NCBI GenBank assembly: GCA_945904955.1
Contig: CAMDPO010000007.1
Span: forward strand, 1 to 64,000
Direction of reading: 5' to 3'
Length of the DNA: 64,000 nt
Source of the DNA: Rhizobium sp. Q54
GTDB lineage: Bacteria; Pseudomonadota; Alphaproteobacteria; UBA2966; CAIVPW01
Part shown: piece by piece, positions 36,888 through 45,363 of the stretch
Position numbering within the stretch: position 1 is the stretch's first letter
Layout of the letters: every line of letters starts with the position of its first letter
Notes under the pieces: generated by a model
The model's input: the letters and a program-made list of their open reading frames with translations, nothing else
Told to the model about the DNA's origin: nothing
The model's database searches: none
Position numbers and translations under genes: made by a program

Positions 36888-37589
36888 CTAGGCCGCGTTG
36901 CCGAAGTACAGCGCCCGCACTTCCGCGTCGGCGCGCACGTCGACGAACGAGCCGGTGCGCAGGATCTTGCCCTTGGCCATGACGGTAACGGCGCAATCCA
37001 GGCGCTCGAGGAAGCCGATGTCGTGCTCGATGACCAGGACGGTAACGTCCCCCGTTGCGGCGATGTCGCGGATGAGATCGACGGTCGCGGCCGTTTCCGG
37101 CGACGTCATGCCGGCGGTCGGCTCGTCGAGCAGCAAGAGCTTCGGATCGGCGGCCAGCACCATACCGATCTCGACCCATTGGCGCTCGCCGTGGGAGAGC
37201 ACGCCGGCCGGCACGTCGCGCCGCTCAGACAAGTGCAGGCGCGTCAACAACGCGTCGATCGGCAACGCGGCGCGCGGGCCCTGCGCGACGCGCAGGTTGT
37301 CGGCGACGCTGAGCTCGTCGAACACCGAGGTAACCTGAAACTTGCGGCCGACACCGAGGCGCGCGATGCGGTGCGCGGGCAGTCCGGCAATGTCGCGCTC
37401 ATTGATGCGGATGCGTCCGCTGGTCGGACGCAACGCGCCAGTGATGAGATTGAACAACGTCGATTTGCCGCACCCGTTCGGCCCGATCAGCGCACGCAGC
37501 TCGCCGCGCTCGAGGCAAAGGTCGATGCCGTCGACAGCGTGCACGCCGCCGAAATGACGATGCAGACTATCCAGCTCTAGGAGGGCCAT
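36888..37589 (-). CDS. ABC ATPase, LivG/UrtD type
   Basis: The 233-residue ATPase has Walker A GPNGCGKST near residue 38 and Walker B LLLLDEPTAGMTSPET near 160. Its signature is LSHGERQWVEIGMVLAADP. The LSHG-QW-EIGM form is characteristic of UrtD-like subunits of urea and short-amide importers and not of leucine-type LivG. It is first in the leftward operon; a 47-bp hairpin lies in the divergent region before it. Confidence 0.92.
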   Translation of the reverse strand: MALLELDSLHRHFGGVHAVDGIDLCLERGELRALIGPNGCGKSTLFNLITGALRPTSGRIRINERDIAGLPAHRIARLGVGRKFQVTSVFDELSVADNLRVAQGPRAALPIDALLTRLHLSERRDVPAGVLSHGERQWVEIGMVLAADPKLLLLDEPTAGMTSPETAATVDLIRDIAATGDVTVLVIEHDIGFLERLDCAVTVMAKGKILRTGSFVDVRADAEVRALYFGNAA

Positions 37590-37642
37590 GGCCTGGACCC
37601 GAGGGTTCGGTAGGCTATATTCCGCGCCGTCGCGGGCGCGCC

Positions 37643-37689
37643 GCGCGCTTTCCGCTGAAGTGTGTAGCGGTTCAGCGCAGAAAGCGCGC
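37643..37689. promoter_or_regulatory. Large dyad in the transporter divergent region
   Basis: The arms 37643-37659 and 37671-37689 pair over 17 bp with a 2-nt bulge (GCGCGCTTTC with GAAAGCGCGC and CGCTGAA with TTCAGCG). The dyad sits between the divergent ATPase and binding-protein genes. A TATATT box is at 37616-37621, so on the rightward transcript the dyad would be in the 5' leader. No T-run follows. Confidence 0.55.
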
Positions 37690-37755
37690 CCTGTACCAAC
37701 GAAGCATGGGGCGAGAGCTTAGCTCCGGTCCTTCTCGAAAAGACGAGGAAAAACA

Positions 37756-38958
37756 GTGATATCAACCTCCGCTCGGAAGTTGGCTGGCCGTAGAACCTTT
37801 TTGGCCGGTGCTGGCGCCGCGACGTTCGCGGGCGCCTTCGGTTTTCCCGCCATCGCCCAGGCGCGGCCCATTCCGGTCGGGGCTGTGCTGCCCTTCTCCG
37901 GCGGCCTCGAGCTGTTCGGCGAGCAGGCGCGCATCGGCCTCGATCTGGCGCGCGCTGAGATCAACGCGCGCGGCGGCATCCTGGGCCGGCCGGTCGAGAT
38001 GCTCTATCGCGACAGCCGCACCGATCCGAAGACGGCGGCCGAGCGCGCGCGCGAGCTGATCCAGCGCGACGACGCGATCGCCATCGCCGGCGAAATCCTG
38101 TCGTCGTCGCGTGAGGCGATGGCGCCGATCATGGACGGCCTCAAGACGCCGCTGCTGTACGCCACCAACTATGAGGGCGCCAACGACCAGGGCGGCGGCT
38201 GTGGCCGCTACCTGTTCTTCTTCAACACGGTGCCGAACCAGGATACCGCGCCGCTCATCCCGTGGCTCAACGCTCAGGGCAAGGGCAACCGCTACTACAT
38301 GTTCGGCCAGAACTACGTGTGGCCGCGCAATATGTTCAAGGCGGCCAAGCCGATGATTACCCAGGTCGGCGGCTCGGTCGTCGCCGAGGAGTATACCGCC
38401 GGCGACGAGAAGGATTTCGTTCCGGTGATCCGCAAGATCGCCGATTCGGGCGCGCAGATCCTGTTGTTCGCGCTGCCGGGCGCGCCGGGCATCACCTTCA
38501 TCAAGCAGGCAGAAGAGTTCGGCTTGCTACGCCGCGTCACCATCGCGTTCTTGGGATTCAGCGAGACGTACCTGGGCGCGTTCGGCGAAGGCAAAGGCGA
38601 GAACATGGTGGCGGGTGTGCCGTTCGTCGCCAGCGATCCGGACGCCGGCGTGCGCGACTTCGTTGCGCGCGTGCGCGCCATGCACGGCGCCAGCACCGGC
38701 GTCTCGCACTATGTGTTCGCCCACTACAACGCGCTGATGGCGCTCAAGGGCGGCATCGAGCGTTCCGGCGAGGTCAGCCGCGAAGGCGCGGTCAACGGCA
38801 TGACGGGCCTGACTCTCGCCACCGCGACCGGCAACATGACGATCACGCCCGACCATCACCTGGCGATGCAGATGTACATCGCCCGCACCGAGGCCGGTCA
38901 GCTGCGCGTGGTCGACAAGCTCGGCGTCATCGCGCCCCAATCGGGCTGCCGCGTCTAG
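37756..38958 (+). CDS. Periplasmic amide/urea-type ABC substrate-binding protein
   Basis: The 400-residue protein carries a Tat-like signal (RRTFLAGAGAATFAG) and a type-1 periplasmic-binding fold (VGAVLPFSGGLELFGEQARIGLDLARAEINARGGI). The segment YVWPRNMFKAAKPMITQVGG and VAEEYTAGDEKDF resembles UrtA and AmiC. Together with the UrtD/UrtE-like ATPases this points to urea or a short amide as ligand, though no urease or amidase gene is near. The GTG start at 37756 has a GAGGAA ribosome site. It is divergent from the rest of its transporter. Confidence 0.9.
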   Translation: MISTSARKLAGRRTFLAGAGAATFAGAFGFPAIAQARPIPVGAVLPFSGGLELFGEQARIGLDLARAEINARGGILGRPVEMLYRDSRTDPKTAAERARELIQRDDAIAIAGEILSSSREAMAPIMDGLKTPLLYATNYEGANDQGGGCGRYLFFFNTVPNQDTAPLIPWLNAQGKGNRYYMFGQNYVWPRNMFKAAKPMITQVGGSVVAEEYTAGDEKDFVPVIRKIADSGAQILLFALPGAPGITFIKQAEEFGLLRRVTIAFLGFSETYLGAFGEGKGENMVAGVPFVASDPDAGVRDFVARVRAMHGASTGVSHYVFAHYNALMALKGGIERSGEVSREGAVNGMTGLTLATATGNMTITPDHHLAMQMYIARTEAGQLRVVDKLGVIAPQSGCRV

Positions 38959-38987
38959 CTCGGATTCCCCTGGATTTCCGCGGCGTT

Positions 38988-39009
38988 AGGGGCGGCATCG
39001 GCCGCCCCT
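38988..39009 (+). terminator. Hairpin after the binding-protein gene
   Basis: AGGGGCGGC, a 4-nt loop and GCCGCCCCT form a 9-bp stem 30 bp after the stop. Only two T residues follow, so termination would be weak or Rho-assisted. Confidence 0.5.
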
Positions 39010-39067
39010 TGCGTCCGTGCGCCGATGCCTGTTTGATCGCCCGGCTGGGGTAGGAGCAACAGGTATC

Positions 39068-39673
39068 ATGAAGTCGTCCGACGGGTTCTTTTACGAAGGC
39101 GAAGTGTTCTATCCGTTCCAGGACATGCTGTTCAACGCGTTGCTCAGCTTCACGTTCATGTTCCTGGTCGCCTTCATGCTGATCAACCCGGTCGATCAGG
39201 ACGCCAAGGTCGATCCGAAGGCCGAGTTCCTGATCACCATCAATTGGCCCGACAACCACCCCGACGACATGGACCTGTACGTACAGGATCCGCAGGGCGG
39301 CATGGTTTGGTACAAGGGCCGCGAAGCCGGCCTGATGCACCTCGATCGCGATGACCGCGGCAACTTCCGCGACGTCATCACCGTCGACGGCGTGCGCATC
39401 CAGAATCCGCTGAACCAAGAAACCGTGTCGATGCGCGGCTACATGCAGGGCGAGTACACGGTGAACATTCACCAGTACCTGGCGCAGAACGCAGTCGACA
39501 AAGTGCCGGTGTCGGTGAAGGTCGAGAAGCTCAATCCGGTGGTGACGCTGGTCTACTACGCGACCATCGAGATGCACGACCAGATGGAGCAGACGGTCAC
39601 GCGCTTCACCCTCGACAACAACGGCGCCGTAACCGACATGAAGTTCGACCCGAAGCCCCTGGCGCGCCGCTAG
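39068..39673 (+). CDS. TolR/ExbD-like stator subunit with DUF2135-like periplasmic domain (copy 1)
   Basis: The 201-residue protein has one N-terminal membrane helix at about residues 17-41 that begins YPFQDMLFNALLSF. The P-F-x-D-x-L pattern and position match the proton-path Asp of TolR/ExbD helices (here Asp19). The rest is periplasmic: ITINWPDNHPDDMDLYVQDP and MHLDRDDRGNFRD resemble the DUF2135/YfaP beta domain and not the usual ExbD domain. Its first 33 residues are identical to those of the 60365-60982 product, and the whole proteins align throughout. No TolQ-like gene is beside it, so it probably shares the channel encoded at 61016-61810. The ATG follows a TAGGAGC ribosome site. Confidence 0.8.
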   Translation: MKSSDGFFYEGEVFYPFQDMLFNALLSFTFMFLVAFMLINPVDQDAKVDPKAEFLITINWPDNHPDDMDLYVQDPQGGMVWYKGREAGLMHLDRDDRGNFRDVITVDGVRIQNPLNQETVSMRGYMQGEYTVNIHQYLAQNAVDKVPVSVKVEKLNPVVTLVYYATIEMHDQMEQTVTRFTLDNNGAVTDMKFDPKPLARR

Positions 39674-39716
39674 CGCGCCAGCAGCGCAAGTCGGGCGCGC
39701 CACCGACCGTGCGTCG

Positions 39717-40253
39717 ATGCGCGGGGGCTTTCTAGCACTCGCGCTTCTCGCCTTTTCCGCCGGGGCCGCACCCATCGCGGCCTCCGCCGATCTGGACGGC
39801 CCACCGGCGTTTCTGATCACCGCTGTCTGGCCCGATCGCGACCCGGCCGACGTCGATCTGATCGTGCAAGACCCGCGCGACGGCATCGTCTGGTACAGGG
39901 CCCGCGAGACCGAGGTGTTGCGCCTAGATCGCGACGATCGCGGCAACTTCCGCGACCCCGAGCCCCTCAACCAAGAGATCGTCTCCGTCCGCGGTGGCCT
40001 GCCGGGCGAGTACGTGGTCAATGTCAGCCAGTACGCCCTGACGGACGTCGAGGAACCCTTGCCGGTGTTCGTGCGGGTCCAGGCGATCAGCCCGGTTGCC
40101 CTGACGGTCTACGAGAAGACCGTAGAGATGCGCCGAGTCTACGAGGTGACCGTCGTGCGCTTCGTGCTCGACGATGCCGGACGCATCACATCCTTCACCT
40201 TCGAGGACAAGCCTCTCGCCGCGGCCGCGCGGACGAAGGTGGGACTGCGGTAA
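39717..40253 (+). CDS. Secreted paralog of the same DUF2135-like domain
   Basis: The 178-residue protein has a cleavable signal peptide (MRGGFLALALLAFSAGAAP) in place of the membrane helix. It then repeats the same domain: AVWPDRDPADVDLIVQDPRDGIVWY, LRLDRDDRGNFRD, PLNQEIVSVRGG. It is therefore a soluble periplasmic version of the preceding subunit, encoded 43 bp downstream on the same strand. A short loop before PLNQE, present in the other two paralogs, is missing. The function is unknown; a ligand-sharing or competing partner is a guess. Confidence 0.78.
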   Translation: MRGGFLALALLAFSAGAAPIAASADLDGPPAFLITAVWPDRDPADVDLIVQDPRDGIVWYRARETEVLRLDRDDRGNFRDPEPLNQEIVSVRGGLPGEYVVNVSQYALTDVEEPLPVFVRVQAISPVALTVYEKTVEMRRVYEVTVVRFVLDDAGRITSFTFEDKPLAAAARTKVGLR

Positions 40254-40277
40254 CCAAGCGGCCCCTCCTCGCGTGCG

Positions 40278-41276
40278 CTACGCGGAGAAGGTGCGCGTGT
40301 TGCCGTCCGGATAGGTGACGTAGGCGGTGGCGTTGCCGTGACGGCGCAGGATGCGCTCCGTCTCGGACGCAGGCGATACGTACACCGACGTGGATAGCGC
40401 GTCGGCATGGGTCGCGCGCGGAGCGACGATCGACACACCGATGTGATGCGCCGCGCTGGCGCCGGTGCGTGGATCGAACAGGTGATGGAAGCGGCCACGG
40501 GCATCGAACACGGTGCCGTAGCCGCCCGAGGTTGCCAGCGACATGTTGGCGAGGTCGATCGACTGTGCGACGCGCGTCGGCTGGCGCGGATCCTTGAGGC
40601 CGATGACCCAGGGCCGCCCCTCGGGATGGTTGCCGAGAGCGCGTGCCTCACCGAGGTCGACCAGGACGTGGGCGATGCCTTGCTCGCGCAACAGGTCGGC
40701 GACCTTGTCGGTGATGTAGCCCTGGGCGATGCCGTCGAGGGTCACGCCCATGCCCTTGCGATCCAGCGCAACGAACAGCGGATTGACGTCGATGCGGCGA
40801 TAGTCGACCAGGCCGACCGCGGCGCGAACGTCGGCGGCAGTTGGCCCCTCGGTCGCATCGGGCGTGCGCTTGAAGTGGACGGAATACAAATTCCAGAGCG
40901 GCTGCACGGTGACGTCGAACGCACCGTTGCTCAGCTCGCCGAAGCGCTTGGCCTCGGTCAGCAGGATGAGCATGTCCTGGGACGGCCGCGTGATGCGTCC
41001 GTCGCGATTGAGACGGGCAAGCTCGCTGTCCGGCTGGTGCAGGCTGAAGATGGCTTCGAGCCGGCGCACCTCCGTGACGGCCATGTCGATGATGCGCTTG
41101 GCCGCCTCCGCAGAGGTGTGGGCCAGGGTGAGCGAAGCGTCGGCGCCGAGCGCCGTGCCCTGCCACGTGAAGAGCTGAGCGTCCGCGCGGGCCGGGCGCA
41201 TCGCGCCGGCGAGAGACATTCCTGCGGCGGCGCCGAAGATCGCTAGAACACGACGACGGCTTGGAGCGGCGGCCAT
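40278..41276 (-). CDS. apbE: FAD:protein FMN transferase
   Basis: ApbE moves FMN from FAD onto a Thr or Ser of exported flavoproteins. The 332-residue protein has a Tat-type signal (SRRRVLAIFGAAAG) and the conserved SELARLNRDG, VTLDGIAQGYITDKV, VDLGEARALG and HHLFDPRTGASAAHHIGVSIVA segments, including the DALST magnesium site. The likely client in this window is the NosR-like protein at 57071-59131, which has the acceptor motif DQVKGAT. The ATG at 41276 follows GGAGGAG at 11 nt. It is the last gene of the leftward operon starting at 45111. Confidence 0.92.
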   Translation of the reverse strand: MAAAPSRRRVLAIFGAAAGMSLAGAMRPARADAQLFTWQGTALGADASLTLAHTSAEAAKRIIDMAVTEVRRLEAIFSLHQPDSELARLNRDGRITRPSQDMLILLTEAKRFGELSNGAFDVTVQPLWNLYSVHFKRTPDATEGPTAADVRAAVGLVDYRRIDVNPLFVALDRKGMGVTLDGIAQGYITDKVADLLREQGIAHVLVDLGEARALGNHPEGRPWVIGLKDPRQPTRVAQSIDLANMSLATSGGYGTVFDARGRFHHLFDPRTGASAAHHIGVSIVAPRATHADALSTSVYVSPASETERILRRHGNATAYVTYPDGNTRTFSA

Positions 41277-41396
41277 GACGGTGTGAACTCCTCCCATGCC
41301 GCGCCGAAGCACCGGTCCGCGCGGCGAACCCTTTTACCACACCTTACGGTGGACATGGCTGCGCCCGGGCGACCGCAGAAAAACTAGGTATTTCCG

Positions 41397-42302
41397 TTAG
41401 TTAGCGCGTCCGATGCGCTGGATCATGCCGCGCTGCGGGTCATAGCCGATGGCAGCGAGAATGAAGCACGCCAGCGTGACGCCCACCACCACCGCCAATG
41501 CGACGGCGTTGAACTGGCCGTAGATCGCATAGCGGATCAACTCGATGACGTGGGTGAACGGATTGATCTGGGCGCCCCAGTACACGACGTCCGCACCGAC
41601 CTCGCGCAGCTTCCACAGCGGGTAGAGCGCGGGCGAGATGAAGAACATCGGGAAGATGACGAAGTTCATCGCGCCGGCAAAGTTCTCAAGCTGGCGGATG
41701 TACACCGACAGCAGCAAGCCCACCGACGACAACATCATGCCGCTGAGGAATAGCGGTCCGAGCGCGTACAGCCAACCCGACCACGGGAGCGCCGCGGTAA
41801 GGCGCGGGAAGATGAAGCTGAAGCCGTAGGTGATCAGCAGAAAGATGTACGCCTGGATCACGGCCAGGAACGTCGCGCCCAGGAGCTTGAACAACAGGAT
41901 CGCCCAGCGCGGCAGCGGCGCCGTCAGCAACAGGCGCATCATGCCCATCTCGCGGTCGTAGACCATCGAGAGCGACGACTGCATGCCGTAGAAGAGCAGC
42001 ACGATGCCGAGCAAGCCCGGCATGATGTACTCCTGGTACGTCACGTAGGTCTGGTACGGCGGCACGATCGAGATGCCGAGCAGGCTGCCGATGCCGGCGG
42101 CGAACACGATCAGCCACAGCACCGGGCGGATCAACGCCGACGCCCAGCGGCCACGCTGGCGAATGAACTTGCCGATCTCGCGATTGGCGATGGCGTAGAG
42201 CGCCAGGCCCCAATGCACCATCGGCGATGCGCGCCGGGCGCGCCCGTCTTCGCCCTTGGCCGCGCCCGCCTGTGTCATCTCCGTGCTGAGTTGTGCGGTC
42301 AC
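41397..42302 (-). CDS. ABC-2 type permease (PQQ-pathway-associated)
   Basis: The 301-residue membrane protein has six helices and the ABC-2 export fold (NREIGKFIRQRGRWASALIRPVLWLIVF, MVYDREMGMMRLLLTAPLPRW). Permeases of this kind are encoded with the TIGR03863-type binding protein and the beta-propeller in PQQ-dependent alcohol oxidation clusters. The GTG at 42302 lies 5 bp after the upstream stop; an internal ATG at 42278 is an alternative. Its ATPase is probably the separate gene at 49340-50149. The exported compound is unknown. Confidence 0.85.
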   Translation of the reverse strand: MTAQLSTEMTQAGAAKGEDGRARRASPMVHWGLALYAIANREIGKFIRQRGRWASALIRPVLWLIVFAAGIGSLLGISIVPPYQTYVTYQEYIMPGLLGIVLLFYGMQSSLSMVYDREMGMMRLLLTAPLPRWAILLFKLLGATFLAVIQAYIFLLITYGFSFIFPRLTAALPWSGWLYALGPLFLSGMMLSSVGLLLSVYIRQLENFAGAMNFVIFPMFFISPALYPLWKLREVGADVVYWGAQINPFTHVIELIRYAIYGQFNAVALAVVVGVTLACFILAAIGYDPQRGMIQRIGRAN

Positions 42303-42307
42303 GGCGC

Positions 42308-43555
42308 CTAGAACCTGCAGGTTGTCTCGGGCCGATCGGCACCGAGAGTATCAAGATCGTTGGTGGCGTGCTCGAACTTCTCCATCGGCGCGCGCGCGAT
42401 GACCGCATTCGGCAGCGTCAGGAAGACGTTCATGCGCAACTGGTGGTCCCATGTGCGGAAGTCGAGCTGGCTGCCCATGTACCCGTCGAAGCGCAGCTGA
42501 TCACTGAGGACGTATTCGCGGATCTGGCGATAGTCGAGCGACTTGACGCGGCTCTGGGCGAGCGTGAGCGCACGCACCGCAGCCCATGCCGACCAATCCG
42601 GTCCGTACATGAAGCGATTGGTGGCGGTGTGGAAGCGGCTGGACAGCTGCGGCGCGCCCTGGCGCTCCCAGGTCCAGTGCCACGCTTCCGGCGTCAGGCC
42701 GGCCGCACCGACCACGGGGCGCGCGCGCACAGTCTGATACGGGAACGTGCGCGCGAACTCGCCGTCCGTGTCGGCGATGAAGACGACGTCGTAGTCGCGA
42801 TTGCCGCCGGTGAGTAGGCGCGTATTGTTGAGCTCGCGTTGGCGCGGGTCGTTGGACGGAAGGAACTTGCGCTCCTCGACCAAGCGCGCGCCGTTGCGCC
42901 GGATCGAACGCTTGAGCGCTTCGGCGACCTTGATGTCTTCGTCGAGCGGGCCCGTGAGCAGCAGAATGTTCACCCAGCCCTGGAACACCAGGTACTGCGT
43001 CACCGCGTCGGTGAGCATGTTGTAGCTCGGCGCCGTGTGGGCGAGGTTCTGCGAACAGAACGCGCCGCGCAGGCGATCGTCGGGGTTGGCGACGTTGAAC
43101 AACATCACCTCCTGGCCGCGCACCGCCTGGCTGACCGCGCGCATGGTGTCGGTATCGGCGTCGATCAGGAAGAAGTTGACGCCCTGGTCCGCGCGGGCCT
43201 TTTCGATCCAGGCGACCAAGGCGGCGGCATTGGCGCCGCTGTGGCGGATCATCTCGAAGGACTGCCCGGAGAAGCGGCCGGTCTGGTTCGACTCGTCGAT
43301 GCCAAGCTGGGCGCCCGGGAAGGGCTGATAGCGCGCGACGGACGGTATGCGTACGCGCTCGCGGCCTGGCTGCGTGAGCGCATAGACGAACTCGCGGTCG
43401 TAGCGCGGGTCATTTTCGATGTCGACATAGCCGATCTTGAACAACGACGGCGCGGCCGGCGTCGCCGCGGGCGCGACGCCTTGTTGTGCCCACGCAGCGC
43501 TGGCGCCGAACGCCAGCAGGAACGCTGCGCCGATAGTAGCGATCAGGCGGTTCAT
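42308..43555 (-). CDS. PQQ-pathway-associated ABC substrate-binding protein
   Basis: The 415-residue protein has a signal peptide (cleavage near residue 24) and a type-1 binding-protein fold. The start of the mature part (FKIGYVDIENDPRYDREFVYALTQPGRERV) and the VMLFNVANPDDRLRGAFCSQNLAHTAPS block match the family recorded as ABC transporter substrate-binding protein of the PQQ-dependent alcohol dehydrogenase system. Assignment is from remembered family features. No PQQ dehydrogenase gene lies within the window. Confidence 0.82.
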   Translation of the reverse strand: MNRLIATIGAAFLLAFGASAAWAQQGVAPAATPAAPSLFKIGYVDIENDPRYDREFVYALTQPGRERVRIPSVARYQPFPGAQLGIDESNQTGRFSGQSFEMIRHSGANAAALVAWIEKARADQGVNFFLIDADTDTMRAVSQAVRGQEVMLFNVANPDDRLRGAFCSQNLAHTAPSYNMLTDAVTQYLVFQGWVNILLLTGPLDEDIKVAEALKRSIRRNGARLVEERKFLPSNDPRQRELNNTRLLTGGNRDYDVVFIADTDGEFARTFPYQTVRARPVVGAAGLTPEAWHWTWERQGAPQLSSRFHTATNRFMYGPDWSAWAAVRALTLAQSRVKSLDYRQIREYVLSDQLRFDGYMGSQLDFRTWDHQLRMNVFLTLPNAVIARAPMEKFEHATNDLDTLGADRPETTCRF

Positions 43556-43576
43556 GCTCCGTCCCTCCCAGGCGGA

Positions 43577-44617
43577 TCAGTTGCCGACGGGTGCCCAGCC
43601 AATGCGGTCGTTGACCAGCGGCGTGTACGGCACGCGACCCGTGGGGACCGACTTCTGCACGCGCTTCGACGCAATATCGACGATCGACAAGTCGTCCGAG
43701 AGGCAGTTGGCAACCAATGCGGTCTTCTCATCGGACGTGAACGTGATGCCCCACGGGCGCGAGCCGACCAGGATGTACTGGTCGATCTTGCGCGTCGCCA
43801 CGTCGACGACGGCGACATGATTGGCGCGGCCCAGGGTGACCCACACCTTTTTGCCGTCGCTGGTCATCTCGAGGCCGACCGGCGTGACGTCGACCTGGCG
43901 GAAGCCCGGTGGCAGGAAGTTGATGACGTCGGTCACCTTGTAGCTGGCGACATCGACGATGTAGACCTCACCGGACAGCTCGCAGGTGATCCACAACTCC
44001 TTCTGGTCGGGCGTGATGCGCATGCGGCGCGGACGCGTGCCGACGACGACGTTGTCGAGGATGATGCCGCGCGCCACGTCGACCTTGTGGATCATGTCGG
44101 CGACTTCCGACGTCAGGTAGACGGTCTTGCCGTCGGGCACGACGAGCACACCCTCCGGCTCGGCGCCCGAGGGCACCTCGTGCAGCAGCACCTTGTCCTC
44201 GATGCTGATGATCCACATCGAGGAGTCTTCCTCGTTGGCGATGAACATCGTCTTTTCGTCGGGACTGATGGTCAGCACCTCGGGACTCGGACCCGTCGGG
44301 ATGGCATCGACGACCGTCTCTTTGGCGACGTCGATGATGTCGACCACGTCCTCATCGCCGCACGCGACGTAGAGCAGCGTGTGCGCCGGGTTGAACACCA
44401 TGCCGCGCGGACGGCGCGAGGTCTTGATGCGCTTGACCACCTGGAAGCTGGTGCCATCGAGCACGGTCAGCTCGTGCGACTTTTCGTGGCTGATGTAGAT
44501 ACGGCCGGTGCCGACTGCCTGCGCGCCATTGGCGACCGGCATGCCGGCGAGGGCTGCGCCTGCGGCGCCCGCCTTGAGCAAGCCGCGGCGATTGGGGGTC
44601 CAGAAAGAGTTGGTCAT
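43577..44617 (-). CDS. Tat-exported YVTN beta-propeller protein (PQQ-associated type)
   Basis: The 346-residue protein has a Tat signal (NRRGLLKAGAAGAALAG) and about seven repeats built on xVxDIxxxxVxxxIxxGxxPxxxxxSPDxxxxxV, the YVTN type. It resembles the propeller of PQQ-dependent catabolism clusters, which fits the neighbouring binding protein and permease. No heme or quinone ligand is visible. It has a GGGAG ribosome site and follows the cupredoxin-like gene by 68 bp, so it is probably on the same sigma-54-dependent transcript. Confidence 0.87.
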   Translation of the reverse strand: MTNSFWTPNRRGLLKAGAAGAALAGMPVANGAQAVGTGRIYISHEKSHELTVLDGTSFQVVKRIKTSRRPRGMVFNPAHTLLYVACGDEDVVDIIDVAKETVVDAIPTGPSPEVLTISPDEKTMFIANEEDSSMWIISIEDKVLLHEVPSGAEPEGVLVVPDGKTVYLTSEVADMIHKVDVARGIILDNVVVGTRPRRMRITPDQKELWITCELSGEVYIVDVASYKVTDVINFLPPGFRQVDVTPVGLEMTSDGKKVWVTLGRANHVAVVDVATRKIDQYILVGSRPWGITFTSDEKTALVANCLSDDLSIVDIASKRVQKSVPTGRVPYTPLVNDRIGWAPVGN

Positions 44618-44685
44618 GGCCGAGCTCCCTGTCGATGGTCCGGGCGCCGATGGCGGCGGCGCGGACCCTGAATCCGTGACGCGTC

Positions 44686-45111
44686 TTAGCGGACGATGAA
44701 CTTGCCCTTCATGCCGCGGCCCTCATGGCCGGGCACATAGAAGTCGTAGTCGCCCGGACGGATGGGCACGAACCAGACCTGCAGCAGCCCCGGGCCGTCG
44801 AACTCGACTTGATAGGGGGCGCCGGCCATATGGACCTCGATGTCGCCGACCTTGAACTCGTTGATCCACGAGTTGCGCCATAGCTCGGGCGCTGCAACGG
44901 CGAACTCTTCGCCGTCGGCGGCCATAGTGATGTCCCAGCGGTAATACTTCCCTGTCTCGAGCGTGTACTCGTAGTTGGACATCGTCAGGTCCGACTTGAG
45001 CGTCAGTTCAAGAGCGACGGGGCGGGATGCGAGATTGCCGGCCGAAAGCGCCGGTGGCGCGGTCGCCAAGAAGAGCGCAAGCGCAGCTCCGGATAGAAGT
45101 GCCTTTTTCAC
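44686..45111 (-). CDS. Cupredoxin-fold secreted protein lacking the copper Cys (copy 1)
   Basis: The 141-residue protein has a signal peptide (VKKALLSGAALALFLATAPP) and a cupredoxin-like fold. The C-terminal loop reads YDFYVPGHEGRGMKGKFIV. In azurin or plastocyanin types a Cys occupies the position that is Tyr here, while the His and Met are kept. No Cys remains in the mature protein, so a type-1 copper site is impossible; a His/Met copper chaperone role stays open. The GTG at 45111 has a GGGAGGT site. A near-perfect sigma-54 promoter lies 82-96 bp upstream of it. It leads the operon that runs to apbE. Confidence 0.82.
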   Translation of the reverse strand: MKKALLSGAALALFLATAPPALSAGNLASRPVALELTLKSDLTMSNYEYTLETGKYYRWDITMAADGEEFAVAAPELWRNSWINEFKVGDIEVHMAGAPYQVEFDGPGLLQVWFVPIRPGDYDFYVPGHEGRGMKGKFIVR

Positions 45112-45192
45112 GGTGTACCTCCCAGTCCCCGTGGTGGCCGCAGGACCAAGGGCGTCCATCCGGCCGGTCGCGTTTTCCGATCCCCTCACTAG

Positions 45193-45207
45193 GCAAGGCT
45201 CGTGCCA
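45193..45207 (-). promoter_or_regulatory. Sigma-54 promoter of the cupredoxin-propeller-ABC operon
   Basis: The minus strand reads TGGCACG-AGCC-TTGC, an exact match to the -24/-12 consensus with correct spacing. Transcription would start near 45181, 70 bp before the GTG at 45111. Two direct copies of TTGGTGGTT (minus strand, 45239-45231 and 45223-45215) lie just upstream of the -24 box. Confidence 0.88.
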
Positions 45208-45291
45208 CGAAAAGAACCACCAATTCGTACAACCACCAAGGCGGATTCTGTGGCTCGGGCACCCAATGTTGGTCGATGACCATCGAAATCG

Positions 45292-45340
45292 CAAAAGAAA
45301 GGCCGGCTTGGTGGCTACTCACAACCACCAGCCGGCCTTT
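45292..45340 (-). terminator. Terminator of the second cupredoxin-like gene
   Basis: A 16-bp stem with one bulge (AAAGGCCGGC with GCCGGCCTTT, extended by GGTGG with CCACC) is followed on the minus strand by TTTCTTTTG. It lies 23 bp after the 45364 stop. The activator-site palindrome at 45309-45330 is built into this stem. Confidence 0.8.
45309..45330. promoter_or_regulatory. Upstream activator site 2 (imperfect palindrome)
   Basis: TGGTGG, six unpaired bases and ACAACCACCA make a 22-bp element of the same length as the perfect site at 45970-45991, with about five central differences. Its centre is about 126 bp upstream of the -12 box of the 45193-45207 promoter. Confidence 0.65.
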
Positions 45341-45363
45341 TCGAACGTGTGTGCGCGGTGGCG

